Assembly: GCA_015680685.1 (NCBI GenBank)
Contig: MNCI01017638.1
Coordinates: 121,437-185,436 of the forward strand
Direction: 5' to 3'
Length of the DNA: 64,000 bases
DNA from: Gnetum montanum
Lineage: Eukaryota > Streptophyta > Gnetopsida > Gnetales > Gnetaceae
The notes beneath the pieces were generated by a model, which was not told where the DNA came from, did no database searches, and saw nothing but the letters and a program-made list of their open reading frames with translations. The translations under genes were made by a program, and so were the position numbers. Positions 45,994 through 58,500 of the stretch are shown here, one piece after another. How positions within the stretch are numbered: position 1 is the stretch's first letter; every line of letters starts with the position of its first letter.

Positions 45994-48429
45994 ATGTCTC
46001 CTTCTTCTTACGAGGGTGTTTCACCACCTAGGTCTGATACATGAAACAATCGGAGGCATAGCACACATGATAATCTGCCAGTCCCCCAATAGTTTTATGT
46101 CATATACATTCATCCTGATGAATATATATAAAACTTCACCATTATCATCCACTAGGAAGAACAACTGTGTTGGCGTGATTTAGAGGGTAACATAGTGTTA
46201 CCTCCCAATCGCTCAGTCCTAGGCATGCTTCTTCATGCTCTTACACGAATTGGTATGTAGCACTTACAGGCAGAGTACATTATGCATGATCACAACTCGA
46301 GAGAGTATCGACCCATGGAGGCACAACGTCAAAGGGATCTACAACAGGAGAGACGTTATGAATCCATAAAGGGGAAGCTTTCTCAAAATGTTTCGTATGT
46401 CATGGGTGAAAATGAGGGTGGTGAACCTGCCTCAAGAGGTCTTCCACATAATGATGTTCCTCCCATTGACTTCAGTCAAGTAGTGGTGTATCAGAATCTT
46501 CACTCAACTATCCATAACCTAGATTCTAGTACCAATAGACATAAAGTGTCTGAAAGAGGAACACAAACACATGATAAAGAAGGACATTCTGATCGTAACC
46601 GCGATCAAGGCTGCGACCACTAAAGAGAAGGAAGTAGGCACCATCATGGTGACAGTCCTCTTCCATCTTCACCTTCATCATCTCCTCTCCCTCTCCTTCA
46701 GGATTGGAACACAGTCATAGAGGGAAAGACCCTAAGGATAATGGTAGGCGAAACAAAAATAATAGACAAAACAGTCAAGAAAGGGGATGAGGGCGTTCTA
46801 GAGAAATGCACCATGAAAGGAGGGAGAGTAGGGAACAACATAGGCATCATAGACATCATAGAGAATACGATCATGATGAACCCCTACTCGCTACCCGAAG
46901 TATGCTCAATATAACTAAGGCTATTAGATTCTTGACAAGGCACCAAAAAGATACTAGGATCAAAAGATTGGACATGAAAAATATCCCATGATTTGAAGGG
47001 GAATACAATGTTGATCCTCAAAATCATTTGCAAGCATTTCATAATGCATGTGCCTTGCAAAACATAGAAAATGAGTGGCAAAAACTCAAGTTGTTTTCAC
47101 AGACACTAATCAAGGAAGCAGAAAGCTGGTACCAACCCTTAGAACTAGATTCCATTCACTGATGGAGTACCATGTTAGAACTATTCAATGATAAGTATCA
47201 AATGTACTCCTGAGTGTCCAACTTGCAAAAGCAAATCCAAGGATGGAAACAAGGAGGACATGAACCCTTGGATGCTACCATGGGCAGATATTATGCACTG
47301 TTACATCATTGCCCATGCCATGGTTACTCGTAGAGGGAACAACTACACCCTCTTGTAGATGGGCTTAAGCATGAAATGCGAAGAACCCTTGGGACTTATG
47401 CCCAAGGAAGGCTATCTGAACTTAGGGCCGATCAAGTACAAAGATTGTTGGAGCAAGTTCCTAAAGAAGAAGGTGAGTTAAGGAAAAGATAGAGTGTAGA
47501 AGAATATAATAGAGATCCTTCCCTCCGAAAGAAAGGAGTTAGATTTTGGGAGGATGAAGAAGATTCACCACTTGAAGAGATGGTTAATAGGAAAACTTTG
47601 CCCATTCAAAAAGTTGCATTAGAAGTATTGACAAAGGTGGACCAAATGTGGGAGTCCCTAGATAATAGATTTCAAATTGTTCTCAAAATAGTAGAGGAGT
47701 CTAGGGAACTAGGTAATGATCAAGAAAGGAGGAAAAAGAAAGAAACTGAATATGCATGTAATAAAGCTAAGGGCAAAGTTACCATCATTGAAGAGGTTTT
47801 GGATTCAAATATAGACAATGATGGTGGATGTAAGATATGTCAATATGATCATCCTAAGGGATGTTGCCCTATAATCTCACATTTATAGGATTCTGGGATG
47901 TATGCACTCAACCCACGATTAAACAGAAGGCAAACACCCCGAAGGTTACATTATCCCCAAGGTAACCCAAGACAGTTTCACCAACCCTTGATGTATTATC
48001 CAAGTGGAAGTCCATCACAACCAAATGAGTAGTACCAATAGTGGCAGCACACACAATCATGGGAAATGCCACCACCACGTCAATAGTACCCTTACCATTA
48101 ACCTAACCCATATGGATACTACATGTAGCAGCTAATCTCTCCACGTGACTCTACTGGTCACGTCACTCCCCAGCCTCACTACCAAGCCCACGAATATTAT
48201 AGAAATCCTTCTCCTAGGGGTAATGTTCCACAAACATACTATCCTTCTCATCCAGTTGCATCTCTTCCACCCTTAACTCCATTACCACCTGCTCCAGCTA
48301 TGTAGGGTAAGCTTCCTGCCCAGCCACAGTGATGTAACGCTACAAGGGTTATTAATCCTCACCCTACTATTGGTTCAAACAACCATGTAAAGAAGAGACC
48401 TTTCTTTAGGACTGACAGTCCAACCAAGT
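45994..48429 (+). pseudogene. gag: Ty3/gypsy gag (element C)
   Basis: Gag from an ATG at 45994 (MSPSSYEGVSPPR). Stops appear within 20 codons, several at positions where related copies have CAG, CAA or CGA. The N-terminal block reads YIHPDEYI. The open piece 46282-46623 carries SQVVVYQNLHSTIHNLDSST. An Arg/His-rich linker (46806-46890) precedes the capsid (46900-47490), which has LQAFHNACALQNIENEWQKL, LIKEAESWY and LGTYAQGRLSELRAD. The 102-residue piece 47580-47888 ends with the Cys/His knuckle CKICQYDHPKGCC. A Pro/Gln/Tyr-rich tail leads into the protease. The role is the capsid of the intracellular particle. Confidence 0.88.
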
Positions 48430-48431
48430 CC

Positions 48432-49111
48432 TTGCAGTCACAAGCGGCGAACTCTCCAAAGGCCTCACCATCATTTGAAACTTTGGAACTCCCTTCAAAC
48501 CAAAGGCCACATGCAACGCACACGATCATGTTAACGCATGTCATTACTGATTGGATTAAGGTTGGCCATCTTCCTAGGAAATTCTCTGATCCTAGGAGTC
48601 CTCTTATATCTTTACAAATTGTTGGAAATGAACCTTGTAAAGCTCTTTTAGATTCAGGTTCTAATGTTAACTTAATCTCTCAAAAAAGGTACAAAGCCTA
48701 GAACCTGCCTCCACTAAAAAAGAGTAACATTCATTTAGAGTTGGCTGACTAGTCCCATTAGGACTCATGGAGGACATTACCACCACTATTTGTGGATGGT
48801 CATATCCAGCCAACTTCCTAGTGATTCAAGTCAACAACTATAAGGGGGACTTCCCAATCATAATGGGAAGAGCATGGCTAAGCACAATTGACGCACACCT
48901 AGGAATACATGATATTTCCCTAGAGATATCAAAGGAAAATACGTTTAGAAAGGTCGAGCAGAAGAAATTTCCATGCATTGCATACAGTCACATAGGCTGT
49001 AATTGCATGCAAAAGTCTTGGTTCGTACAACATTTAACATTGTCTACATGTAACTCGTGTGCACAAGTAACTAACAAACAAAGATGCTTGTATGCAACAG
49101 CCATAAGATAG
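48432..49111 (+). pseudogene. Ty3/gypsy aspartic protease (element C)
   Basis: Two open pieces, 48432-48701 and 48767-49111. The first has TDWIKVGHLPRKFSDPRSPL and catalytic ALLDSGSNVNLIS with D-S-G intact at residue 74. It ends at a TAG where element B has TGG (QAWNLP). After a stop and a small disruption the second has MEDITTTICGWSYPANFLVI, FPIIMGRAWLSTIDAHLGIHD and a basic tail. This tail and the following pre-RT segment are the last part of pol that A and B share with C. The internal join of A and B corresponds to a point near 49265 here. Confidence 0.88.
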
Positions 49112-49162
49112 AAAGGCACCCAGTGGCTGACAGCTAACCAAGAGATCAATTCAACTATATGC

Positions 49163-50940
49163 ATGGAACCAATTGAGGGTTTAACATGTACTTACATCGA
49201 TAGCATAGACACATTAGAGCAAGTTCATTGCCAACTTCCAAGTTTTGACATTGAAAATATCAACTGGGGGAAGTTGAAAATACCTGATAACTTTAAGCAA
49301 GAGCCCCTTGTGTTAAAACCATTGCCCACCGATATGGAGTATACATTTCTCAAAAATGGAAAACTAGTAATTATTAATGCTAAGCTCGCTCCTCAACAAC
49401 AAGAGAGACTGCTGAAAATGGTGAACAAATTCTCAAAAGCCTTTGCTTGATCATATCCCAAATTAACTAGAATAGACTCTAGGATATGCCAACATAGAAT
49501 TTACCCTAACCCCTCCATGAAGCCTCAACGACAATCGTAGAGGTGATTGAACCCAAAGCTGAAGCAAGTGGTTAAAGAAGAAATTGAACAGCTTCTAAAA
49601 ACTAGGTTCATCTACCCCATTGCTGATAGCGAATGGGTTAGTCCATTAATTATTGTGCCTAAAAAGGGAGGTAAATGGAGGATGTGTATAGACTTTAGGC
49701 TACTAAACATGGCAACATTCAAATATCACTTTCCATTACCATTCGTCGACCAAGTCTTAGACACCAATCAAATAGTTTTCTGGATGGGTACAGTGGATAC
49801 AATCAAATACAAATAGCACTAGAAGACCAAGCCAAAACCATGTTCACAAGTCCTTGGGGGACATTTGCATACAAATAGATGTCATTTAGCTTGTGTAATG
49901 CTCCTACAATGTTTCAATGTTTGGTTCTAAGTATCTTTCAGTAACAAATAGGAAATGGTGTAGAGGTCTTCATGGATGATTTCTCCACCTATGGAGTAGA
50001 CTTTGAATAAGCACTAGACTAACTAGAGCAAGTACTAAAATGATGTGTTGAAATCAATTTAAGGCTCAACTAGCAAAAAATCCATTTAATGGTCCAAGAA
50101 GGCATAGTATTAGGGCATAAGATTTCACAAACAAGGATAGAAGTAGACCTTGAAAAGATCAAAGTCATCCAAGGAATCACATGCCAACCTAAAACTGTAA
50201 AAGACATCTAATAATTCCTTAGACACATTGGCTATTATAGAAGATTCATAGAGAACTTTTCAAAAGTTGCAAAAACATTAGTTGAACTAGCAAAAAAGGA
50301 TGTACCTTTTGAATGGACCAAGGAATGTGAACTAGCTTTCCAAACCTTGAAATAGAATCTTGTAGAAACACCCATTCTACAAGCTCCTAACTAGGCCAAC
50401 CTATTCCATATAATGACTGATGCATCCAACTTTGCCTTGGGAACCATACTCATGTAGTTAGATGACCAAAAATGACCCTATTACATTCACTGCACAAGTC
50501 AAAGTATTGCTGGTGCACAACTTAGCTACACCACAATAGAAAAGGAGTAACTGATTGTGGTGTTTGCACTAGATAAGTTTAGGCACTATGTATTAGGCTA
50601 TAAGGTATTTGTACACATAGACCATAGTGTAATTCGGTTCCTACTGAATAAACCAATGCTGAGCCCTCACATCATACAATGGCTCATAATCTTACAAGAG
50701 TTCGATCTTACGATGATAGATCATAAAGGCATCGAGAACATTGTTGCTGATCATTTCTCTCGGTTAAGATTAGACAACAAAGAGGATGAATATCCACTTT
50801 CTGATCACTTTCTTGATGAATTCCTCTTTGCAGGTGTAGTAAATAATAAATTAACCATGGAAATAAATTTGTATAGTAGCATTCTTACCTATCTCCTTAC
50901 ACAAGAAACACCACAAGAGTTAGATGTTAAAAAGAAATAG
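49163..50940 (+). pseudogene. pol: Ty3/gypsy reverse transcriptase and RNase H (element C)
   Basis: Reverse transcriptase with RNase H. The pre-RT segment (49163-49450) contains FKQEPLVLKPLP. RT blocks follow: IYPIADSEWVSPLIIVPKKG, KWRMCIDFRLLN, FPLPFVDQVLD (then a frameshift near 49770), MFTSPWGTFAYK, FMDDFSTYG with F-M-D-D at 49968-49979, and IVLGHKIS. RNase H shows MTDASNFALGTIL near 50415, a frameshift, then the 127-residue open piece 50557-50940 with FRHYVLGYKVFVHIDHS and the HKGIENIVADHFSRL ending. Catalytic aspartates are visible, but numerous stops prevent function. This segment is absent from A and B. Confidence 0.9.
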
Positions 50941-52130
50941 CAATTTCTACACTGAGCCAAATATTTCATGGAAATCAATAGCTTCCTTTATAAGGTATGT
51001 CCCGATGGCTTGGTTCGATGGTATGTTTCTAATGTAGATCAATTATGAGTTCTCCAAGACACTCATGAGGGCCTTTGTGGGGGTCATTACACAACGAGAT
51101 GAATAGTCATTAAAATCCTACTTGCAGGATATTATTAGCCTACATTGTTCCAAGACACTCATCATTTTATCCAATCTTGTGAGCGTTGCCAATGTGATGG
51201 GTGAATGACTGCTAGAATGGAGGGTCCACAACAATGGATTCAATCCTTAGAACCTTTTAACATATGGGGAATTGATTTTATGGAGCCTATTACACCAATG
51301 TCTAATGAAAAAGCCTACATTGTTGTTGCTATTGACTATTTCACAAAGTGGGCAGAAGCAACTGCTGTTATGGACTATACATCATCTACCATTGCATGAT
51401 TTGTTCAACATCAAATTGTAAATAGGTTTGGTATGCCTCGTGCACTTATTTCTAACAATGGTCACACTTTACAGGTGTGACTTTTCAAAAATTGATACAA
51501 CGCTTGGGAGTCGAGCATAAACTAACTACACTATATTATCCTCAAGCGAACTGTCAAGCCGAAGTCACCAATAGGGAGATTACAAAAATATTAACAGGAA
51601 TCATTAGCAAGTATAGGCAAGATTAGAGCACCAAACCAAATGATGCTCTTTGGGCATATTGCTCCATGTGAAAACTCCCTATAGGCTACTCTCCCTACTA
51701 GTTAGTGTACGGTAAACTTCCAACACTTCCTATTCAAGTAGAGCTCTATACACTATCCATGGCATGTAACCTCAACCTTGATCTTAATCTAGCATAGAAA
51801 GAGTGGCTGATGAGCCTTAACTTGCTAGATGAAAATCTATTAGTTGCCCTATCATCTAATGAATTTCATAAGACCTTTAATAAACAACGTCATGACCTGA
51901 AAATTAGAAAAGTTAAATACCAACTGGGAGATAAGCTTCTTTATTGGAACCCCACACACATGCTACAATACACTAAATTTCAAATGCTATGGGAATGACC
52001 TTATATTATTTATGCAACTTTTCCTTTAGGGGCCATGATGATTTCCAAACCTGAGAGCTTGGATAAGAAATTGTTGGTCAACATCCAACAAACCAAACCT
52101 TTCCATGAGTCTAGAATAGCCAGTACCAAT
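50941..52130 (+). pseudogene. pol: Ty3/gypsy integrase (element C)
   Basis: Integrase. The N-terminal zinc domain is seen as HEGLCGGHYTT near 51060 and CERCQ near 51180 (H-H-C-C order). The core has WGIDFMEPITPM (first Asp, 51265), ISNNGHT near 51450 where the second Asp is Asn, and QAEVTNREI near 51560 with the Glu kept. The C-terminal part contains LWAYCSM, IGYSPY and YQLGDKLLYWNP (51810-51998 open). It would insert the cDNA with 5-bp target duplications, as seen for B and D. Stops and the Asn replacement make it inactive. Pol coding ends near 52130. Confidence 0.9.
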
Positions 52131-52199
52131 ACTACCTCTATTGGTGGACAACCTTGCTCATTATTTTGGATCTCCTCCTTCCAACTCAGTCATGGGGGA

Positions 52200-53837
52200 G
52201 ATGGCCACCAATGCTAACCATTCTAAGCCCTCAACTATTTTTGTATTTTTGTATTACACATTTTTGTTTTACACATCTTTTCAATTGTACTTATTTTTGT
52301 TTTACACCATCATTCAAATTTTTACTATTTCTTTGTTTGATTTACTTTCATTCATCATACAATAAGTGCTCATGATGGTGAATTGTACTATAATGGTGTT
52401 GATTGCTAATGTTTAGGTTTTTACTTTTGATTTTCAATGTTGATACTAAGATATGGTTCTTTTAATAAAATAGGCAATGAGCCCATGTCATCCATTCCTC
52501 CATTCAACTCTATGGTCTCCCTTGTCTTGGAAATGTACTATCCCTTTTTCTAAATAAACTTATTAATGAATTGGTAACTTGGTATTCTTCAAACCAAGAA
52601 AAGACTCAATGGTTGAAAAGGGTATGACTTCAAGGGGACTCAACACACTTGTGCTAGCTATTCTCTTTAGTACTTGGATGCTTTTCATGGGTTTTTCACC
52701 ATTCCACTGATGATCAAACATTAGGAAGTTGAATGAACTAAATAAGTCTTTGCATGGTGTGGTTCTCACAATAAAACAAAAAAAAACTAATGAGAATTCA
52801 AAGCACACCCCTTAGACATAATAACAAAATATGGGCTACAAACACTGGTTATGCCACTAGAAATACATGTTACTAATTCCTGAAGGCTCCATCTAACTAA
52901 GGCCCTTTTTTGCTTCCTGCTTCTTGCTTCCTACTCCTCTATCTTTCTCTCCTTGGAATGGTCATGACTCTATGAATGCATTCTTGTTGCTTCAAGAGGA
53001 TAGGTTGGTCAAATGTGTTGATGTGAGGTCACTGAATGTGGTTTTTCGAATCTGGATTTGGAATGAATTCTATTCAATCACTGTAACCATATAATACACA
53101 AGGGACTTTACACAACCCTACTCTTGGGATTCCATTCCATTTTCTCCTCTCCTTCCTTATTTCTTCCCATATTCCACCTCATTACCAATTTTATGATCAG
53201 TCTATATCTTGGTTGAAGCATTGTTTATCTTTGGTAAGTTCTTGTGGGTTAGTTCTTAACCATTGTTTCATACGTCATTCCTAGAGCCTACAGACACTTT
53301 GGTTTGTAGGTCTGTTAGGGCATAAAAGGAATTAGCCTACTTTGGGGAGGACCCACTTACATTCCTTTATGATACAATCATTAAGTTCTTTCCCTTAAAC
53401 ATTCTTTACAATCAACCATTTCTCGTTTCATCCCCATCCATGACATCTGTTTTATTGGTTTCACCGTTGTTATTTCTCTTATCTTTCTTATTCCTTTAGT
53501 ATTTCCACCCTATTGCTACCGGAGGTTTACTCTTAGTCATGGGGGTCCTGTGACAAATTTTTCCATTCTATTACCTATCTCACCCTACACCTTGGGTAGC
53601 TATCAGTTAAAAACCTCTAACCCAGTATCTGCAATACCCACAACCCAGCCAAGGTACTTCATATCGGGGCAAGGTATCAACTACATTGTATCTTATCTAT
53701 CCTTGCTAATTCATGACTATGTTGTGTGTGTAGATGGTGACCATACGAACAATGGACTGGGATAGGAGGGAGCACTCGGGATGGATTGGAGCAAGAGCAA
53801 TTATGCAAGGAACATGCTTCATCATGTGGCTATGGCT
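52200..53837 (+). other. 3' untranslated region of element C
   Basis: Homologous to the 3' regions of A, B and F. It begins after TTTTGGATCTCC near 52165, the point to which the internal join of A and B maps. It holds TTTTTGTTTTACAC repeats (52240-52310), the hairpin unit (52735-52815), PPT2 (53534-53547) and a splice-acceptor-like TAG/ATG at 53731-53736. PPT1 and the end of the region are missing because of the 3' LTR truncation. Confidence 0.7.
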
Positions 53838-54393
53838 AGAAATAAAGACGAACTTTATGATAATCCTTGTAGCATTCAAAATAGCTTATTTAATGTTATT
53901 TATAGTTATTTAATGTTTTCCTTAGTTAAGTAATGTTCTCTTTCTCACCTTGTTAACTCTCCCAAGTAAGCACACTCAATACGACCACTTCGAGCATGTG
54001 TGGAACACTTGGTAACCCAATAACGATTAGCATTTGGTAATCTCGATAGTGTTGCACTGGTTCAAGATGTGTATGGCAAGTGGGAATGGATGCTAGTGTT
54101 AGGACTAGTTAGAGCATAGACAATTAGTTAAATTAAATTAGTTATTTAATTAGTTCACTTCTCCCTTTGTAGCACTAGGACATAAAACATCAAAAAATAT
54201 ATAAGAAATCATATACCTCAAGTTTACTTAACCATACAATCACGCTATACAAGTAAGCATGGAAGACAACGATTGACTACTCTATCCTAGTTTTGTGAAG
54301 GCACATAAGCACTTAGTCCTTGGAATTCGACCAGATCGTGCATGTACTCTCGTATTCATATGGTTGAGCGTAGGGATACCTCACCACTCATCA
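53838..54393 (+). repeat. 3' LTR of element C, 5'-truncated
   Basis: Matches the 5' LTR from position 45303 to its end. The first 283 bases (U3, GATATC array, TATA box) and PPT1 are absent. The join near 53825-53838 shares a short TGTGG with the 5' LTR. Confidence 0.85.
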
Positions 54394-54740
54394 AAAACTA
54401 TCAAAACCTAGAGCTATACCATTTGCTAAACTAAAGGCTATTGCTTTGCTTTCTTTCATAGTAATTTCTAGTTCAAGAATACTTCAAAGTGCATATGTTA
54501 TAAGATGAAAAATATGCATAGTAGAGGCTTGGAAGGATTCCTTACTAAAACCTTCAAAAGAAAAAAATTAAGAAAAATGATTTTCTAAAAAACTAGTAAT
54601 AGTTTGAGGATCTCTAATGATGAATGAAATGCCCTACCTTTTATTAACTTTATTAGCTTTATTTTTCATTTCTTTGGATCATTCAAGCAAGTTTCTAGTA
54701 AGAAGTGAAAATCCATAAGGATGTTTAGGATTACTAACAA
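54394..54740 (-). pseudogene. L1-type LINE reverse transcriptase, 5' part
   Basis: Continuation of the LINE from 45019, separated by element C. The minus strand gives ITSFLENHFS, then TMKESKAIAFSLANGIALGF, which corresponds to the L1 RT entry motif usually written NGKAPGPDGF. Together with the blocks to the left of C, this places the insertion just after that motif. Stops are present. Upstream (plus-strand right) the match is lost at the SINE-like sequence near 54740. Confidence 0.7.
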
Positions 54741-54990
54741 TAAGGTTCTAGTCTAGTGGTAAGACACTTAATTCAGAAATTCTAAGTCATGGATTTAATT
54801 CTAGTAGACAATGCTACTACATGAACTATATATATCTCAGGAATAGTTATAAGAATAAAAATTCGTAAACGCATCTCAAAATAAGTAAACATTTCCTTTA
54901 TTTTTAGAATTTACTTTTTGTTATGATATACTATTTTATTGTATTTATTAATCTTAATATAATTTTTTTTATTTTACATCAACACCACAT
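54740..54990 (+). mobile_element. tRNA-headed SINE-like element
   Basis: TAGTCTAGTGGTAAGACACT (A box, about 54749-54768) and GGATTTAATTC (B box, 54791-54801) at tRNA-like spacing, then AT-rich sequence. The head matches that at 42270-42325 over about 50 bases by eye. The 3' end is uncertain. Confidence 0.5.
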
Positions 54991-55560
54991 CACCCCCTTG
55001 GGTGCTTTCATATATATACTCCTTGAAGCATTAGAGATTTGGTTTTCCTTCCTAAAGAGCCTAGTAATGAAATAATCCCTTAAATGTTGGAACTTTGGAT
55101 ACTCTACTGTTAATTTCTTTCATGGATTAATCAAGGAGGATAGAAAAAGTAAACCATGTGCATGCATAAGATTTGCCTTAGAATTTGTTGTAACCAAACA
55201 AGTACAAGAAGGCATATGTTGTATGTACATATGTATGTATTTTGAGTGTAACAACAATGAGAATGAATGTTGTAGTAGAAGTTGTTATCATAACATGGGC
55301 ATGAAGGATTAACATATAACATCAACCCCAAGCATTGGTAAAGAATGCATTTCCTAAGAAGGACGAGGAGGAAAGAAGGAAGGAACATAGTTATGTTTGT
55401 CTTTCTTAGGATAAAATGATCCAATGTTTTGGTAGATGCATGCATATGAACATTCCAAATGAAAATATGCAAGCATAATGTACATGTTAGCATGGTTCTC
55501 ATGATTTTATAATGTTAAAAAAACTACACTAAAAGCTCATACAAATCACACTATCAAGCA
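54991..55560. other. Unassigned region
   Basis: Nothing recognised. A 123-residue minus ORF (55131-55502) is rich in Cys, Leu and Tyr with no known motif, and is probably chance. Confidence 0.5.
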
Positions 55561-58500
55561 AAAAAGATAATGTACCTTGGAATACCATGCAATATAGAAT
55601 GCAAGTCTCTAGAAGTGACGATCACTTTTGAAAGCTAGAAAGTAAAGAAAAATCTAGCCTTCTAGAGGTCTACTACCTTGCCAAAAGTCACAACAACTAC
55701 TATGCAAGCTATAGTATCTCATAGTTTAGTGGATCAGCCAATGGAATCTTTAGGAGCTTCTAAAAGCCACCAAGTGAACTAAAATGAAAACCATTGAAAG
55801 CATTCATCATTTTCAAAAGGCACTATGAGAGGACTATGATTCTCAATATCTCACACTACTCACAAAAATCTATCAAAAGTCTCTATAATGTATGGAAGCC
55901 ACCAAGTAATAAATGTAGATCATCAGAAACATTCATCATTTCTAAAAAACACTACAAGAGGACTTTCAATTCACAATGTCTCTTAGTACTTGCAAAAATC
56001 CACTAAAATCCTCTACAATAATAAGAAGCCATCAAGTAAACCAAAATTTAGACCACTATTAGAAGACATTGCAAGAGGACTATGATCTACAGTGTCTCAC
56101 AGTGCTCACAAAAACCCACCAGAAGCCACTACAATATTTGAAAGCCACTAAGTAAACTAAAATATAGATCACTGGAAGTATGCATTATTTCCAAAAGGAA
56201 CTATGAGAGGACTAAGATTTGTAGTATCTCACAATGCTCACAAAAATTCATCAAAAGCCTCTATAATATTTGGAAGCCACCAAGTAAAAAAAAAATGTAG
56301 ACCACTAGAGGCATTCATCATTTCTAAAAGGTAATGCAAGAGGACTATGATTCACAATGTCTCATAGTACTTGCAAAAATCCACCAAAGGCCTCTACAAT
56401 ATCTAGAAGCCACTAAGTAAACAAAATGTAGACCACCAAAAGAATTCATCATTTTCAAAAGACATTGCAAGAGGACTATGATTTACACTATCTCGCAGTA
56501 CTCACAAAACCCCACTAGAAGTGCCTACAATGTACAAAGCCACCAAGTAAACTAAAATCTAGACCACCAGAAGCATTCATCATTTTCATAAGTTACTATG
56601 AGAGGACTATGATTCATAATGTCTCACAAGGCTTACAAAAATCCATCAAAAACCTCTACAACATTTGAAAGCCATCAAGTAAAAAAATGCAAACCATTAG
56701 AAGCATTCATCATTTCTGGAAGGCACTTCAAGAGGATTGCAATTTGCATTGTCTCCTAGTGCTTTCAAAAATTCATGAGAAGCCCCTACAATAATAGAAA
56801 GCCACCAAGTAAACTAAAATACAAATCACTGAGAGCATTCATCATTTGCAAAATGCATTGCAAGAGGACTATGATTCATACTATCTTGCAATGCTCACAA
56901 AAATCCACTAGAAGATCCTACAATATCCAAAAGCCACCAAGTAAGCCAAAATGCAAATCACTATAAGCATTCATCATTTCTAAAAGGCACTATGAGAGGA
57001 CTGTGCTTCGTAGTATCTCACAGTGCTTGCAAAAATCCACCATAAGCCTCTACACTCTCTGGTAGCCACCAAGCAAAATAAAATGTAGACAACCAGAAGT
57101 ACTCTTACTTTCTAGAAAGCACTGAGAGAGGAATGTGGTTCGTAGTATCTCGCAATGCTTGCAAAATGCCACTATAAGCATTTATAATATCTAGAAGCCA
57201 CCAAGTGAACCAAAATGTAGACCAATTGAAGTATTCATCATTTTTCAAAGGCACTACAACATGACTACGATTTGTAGTGCTTGCAAAAATCCACTAGAAG
57301 CCTCTATAATATCTAGAAGTAACCAAGTAAACCAAAATACAAACAACTAGAAACATTCTTCTTTTTGAAAACACATTGCAAGAGGACTGTGATTTGCAAT
57401 CTCTAGTAGTGCTTACAAAAACCCATTGGATGCCACTACAATGTCTAGAAGTCACAAATTAAACCAAAATTTAGATCACCCAAATCATTCATCATTTGCA
57501 AAAGGTACTACAAGAGAACTGCAATTCCTAGTATCTCATAGTACTTGCCAAAATCCACCAAAATCCTTTCCAACATCTGGAAGCCATCAAGTAAACTAAA
57601 ATGCATACCACTAAAAGCATTCTTCCTTTTCAAAAAGTACTGCGAGAGGATTGTAATTCTTAGTGCTTGAAAAAATCCACTAGAAGCCTCTACAATATCT
57701 AGAAGTTACTAAGTAAACCAAAATGTAGATCACTAGAACCATTCATTATTTCTAGAAGGCTCTGCAAGAGGACTATGATTCACAGTGTCTCAAAGTGCTA
57801 GCAAAAATCCACCAAAAGCCTCTATAATGACACGAAGCCACAAAGTAAACCAAAATGCAAATCTCTAGAAGCATTCATCATTTCTAGAAAACATTGTAAG
57901 AGGACTATAATTTGTAGTGTCTCATAGTGCTCACAAAAAATCATCAGAAGCATCTACAATATCTAGAAGCCACCAAGTAAACAAAAATGTAGATCTTTGG
58001 AAGCATTCATCATTTTTGAAAGGCAATGCAAGAGGAATACAATTCATAGTATCTCATAGTGCTTGCAAAAATCCAGCAAAAGCCTTTACAATGACTAGAA
58101 GCCACCAACTAAATCAAAATGTAGAGCACTAGAAGCATTCATCATTTTCGAAAGGTACTATGAGAAGATTGTGATTTGGAGTCTCTCTCAATGCTCACAA
58201 AAATGCAAACCACTATAAGCCTTCATTATTTCTGGAAATCCACCAAGTAAACTAAAATGCAAACCACCAAAAGCCTTTCTTATTCCTAGAAAGAACGACA
58301 AGAGGACTACAATTTGTAATGTCTTACAGTGCTTGCAAAAATCCATCAAAAGCCTCTGCATTAGAAATTCATGAAGTAAACATAAATGCAAATCAATAGA
58401 ATCCTTTATCATTTTCAAAAGACACTACGAGAGGACTATGATTCAAAATCTCTTATAGTGCTCACAAAAATCCATTAGAAGCCTCTGTAACATCTGAAAG

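Larger units (their letters stand above)
45020..54393 (+). mobile_element. Element C: Ty3/gypsy retrotransposon with pol, 3' LTR truncated
   Basis: The only plus-strand gypsy copy. Parts: 5' LTR 45020-45855, PBS 45857-45875, gag 45994-48429, protease 48432-49111, RT/RNase H 49163-50940, integrase 50941-52130, 3' region 52200-53837 and a partial 3' LTR 53838-54393. It is inserted in the RT gene of a LINE. The flanks are AAAAA (45015-45019) and AAAAC, an imperfect target duplication in an A-run. It is closely related to A, B and F and supplies the pol that A and B lack, but carries many stops. Confidence 0.9.

Noticed and set aside
54749-54801. Possible tRNA gene
   Set aside because: A- and B-box-like words are present, but the arms do not pair convincingly and the sequence continues into a SINE-like body; the same holds for 42270-42325.
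55131-55502. 123-residue minus ORF as a gene
   Set aside because: Composition-driven; no recognisable domain and no supporting context.
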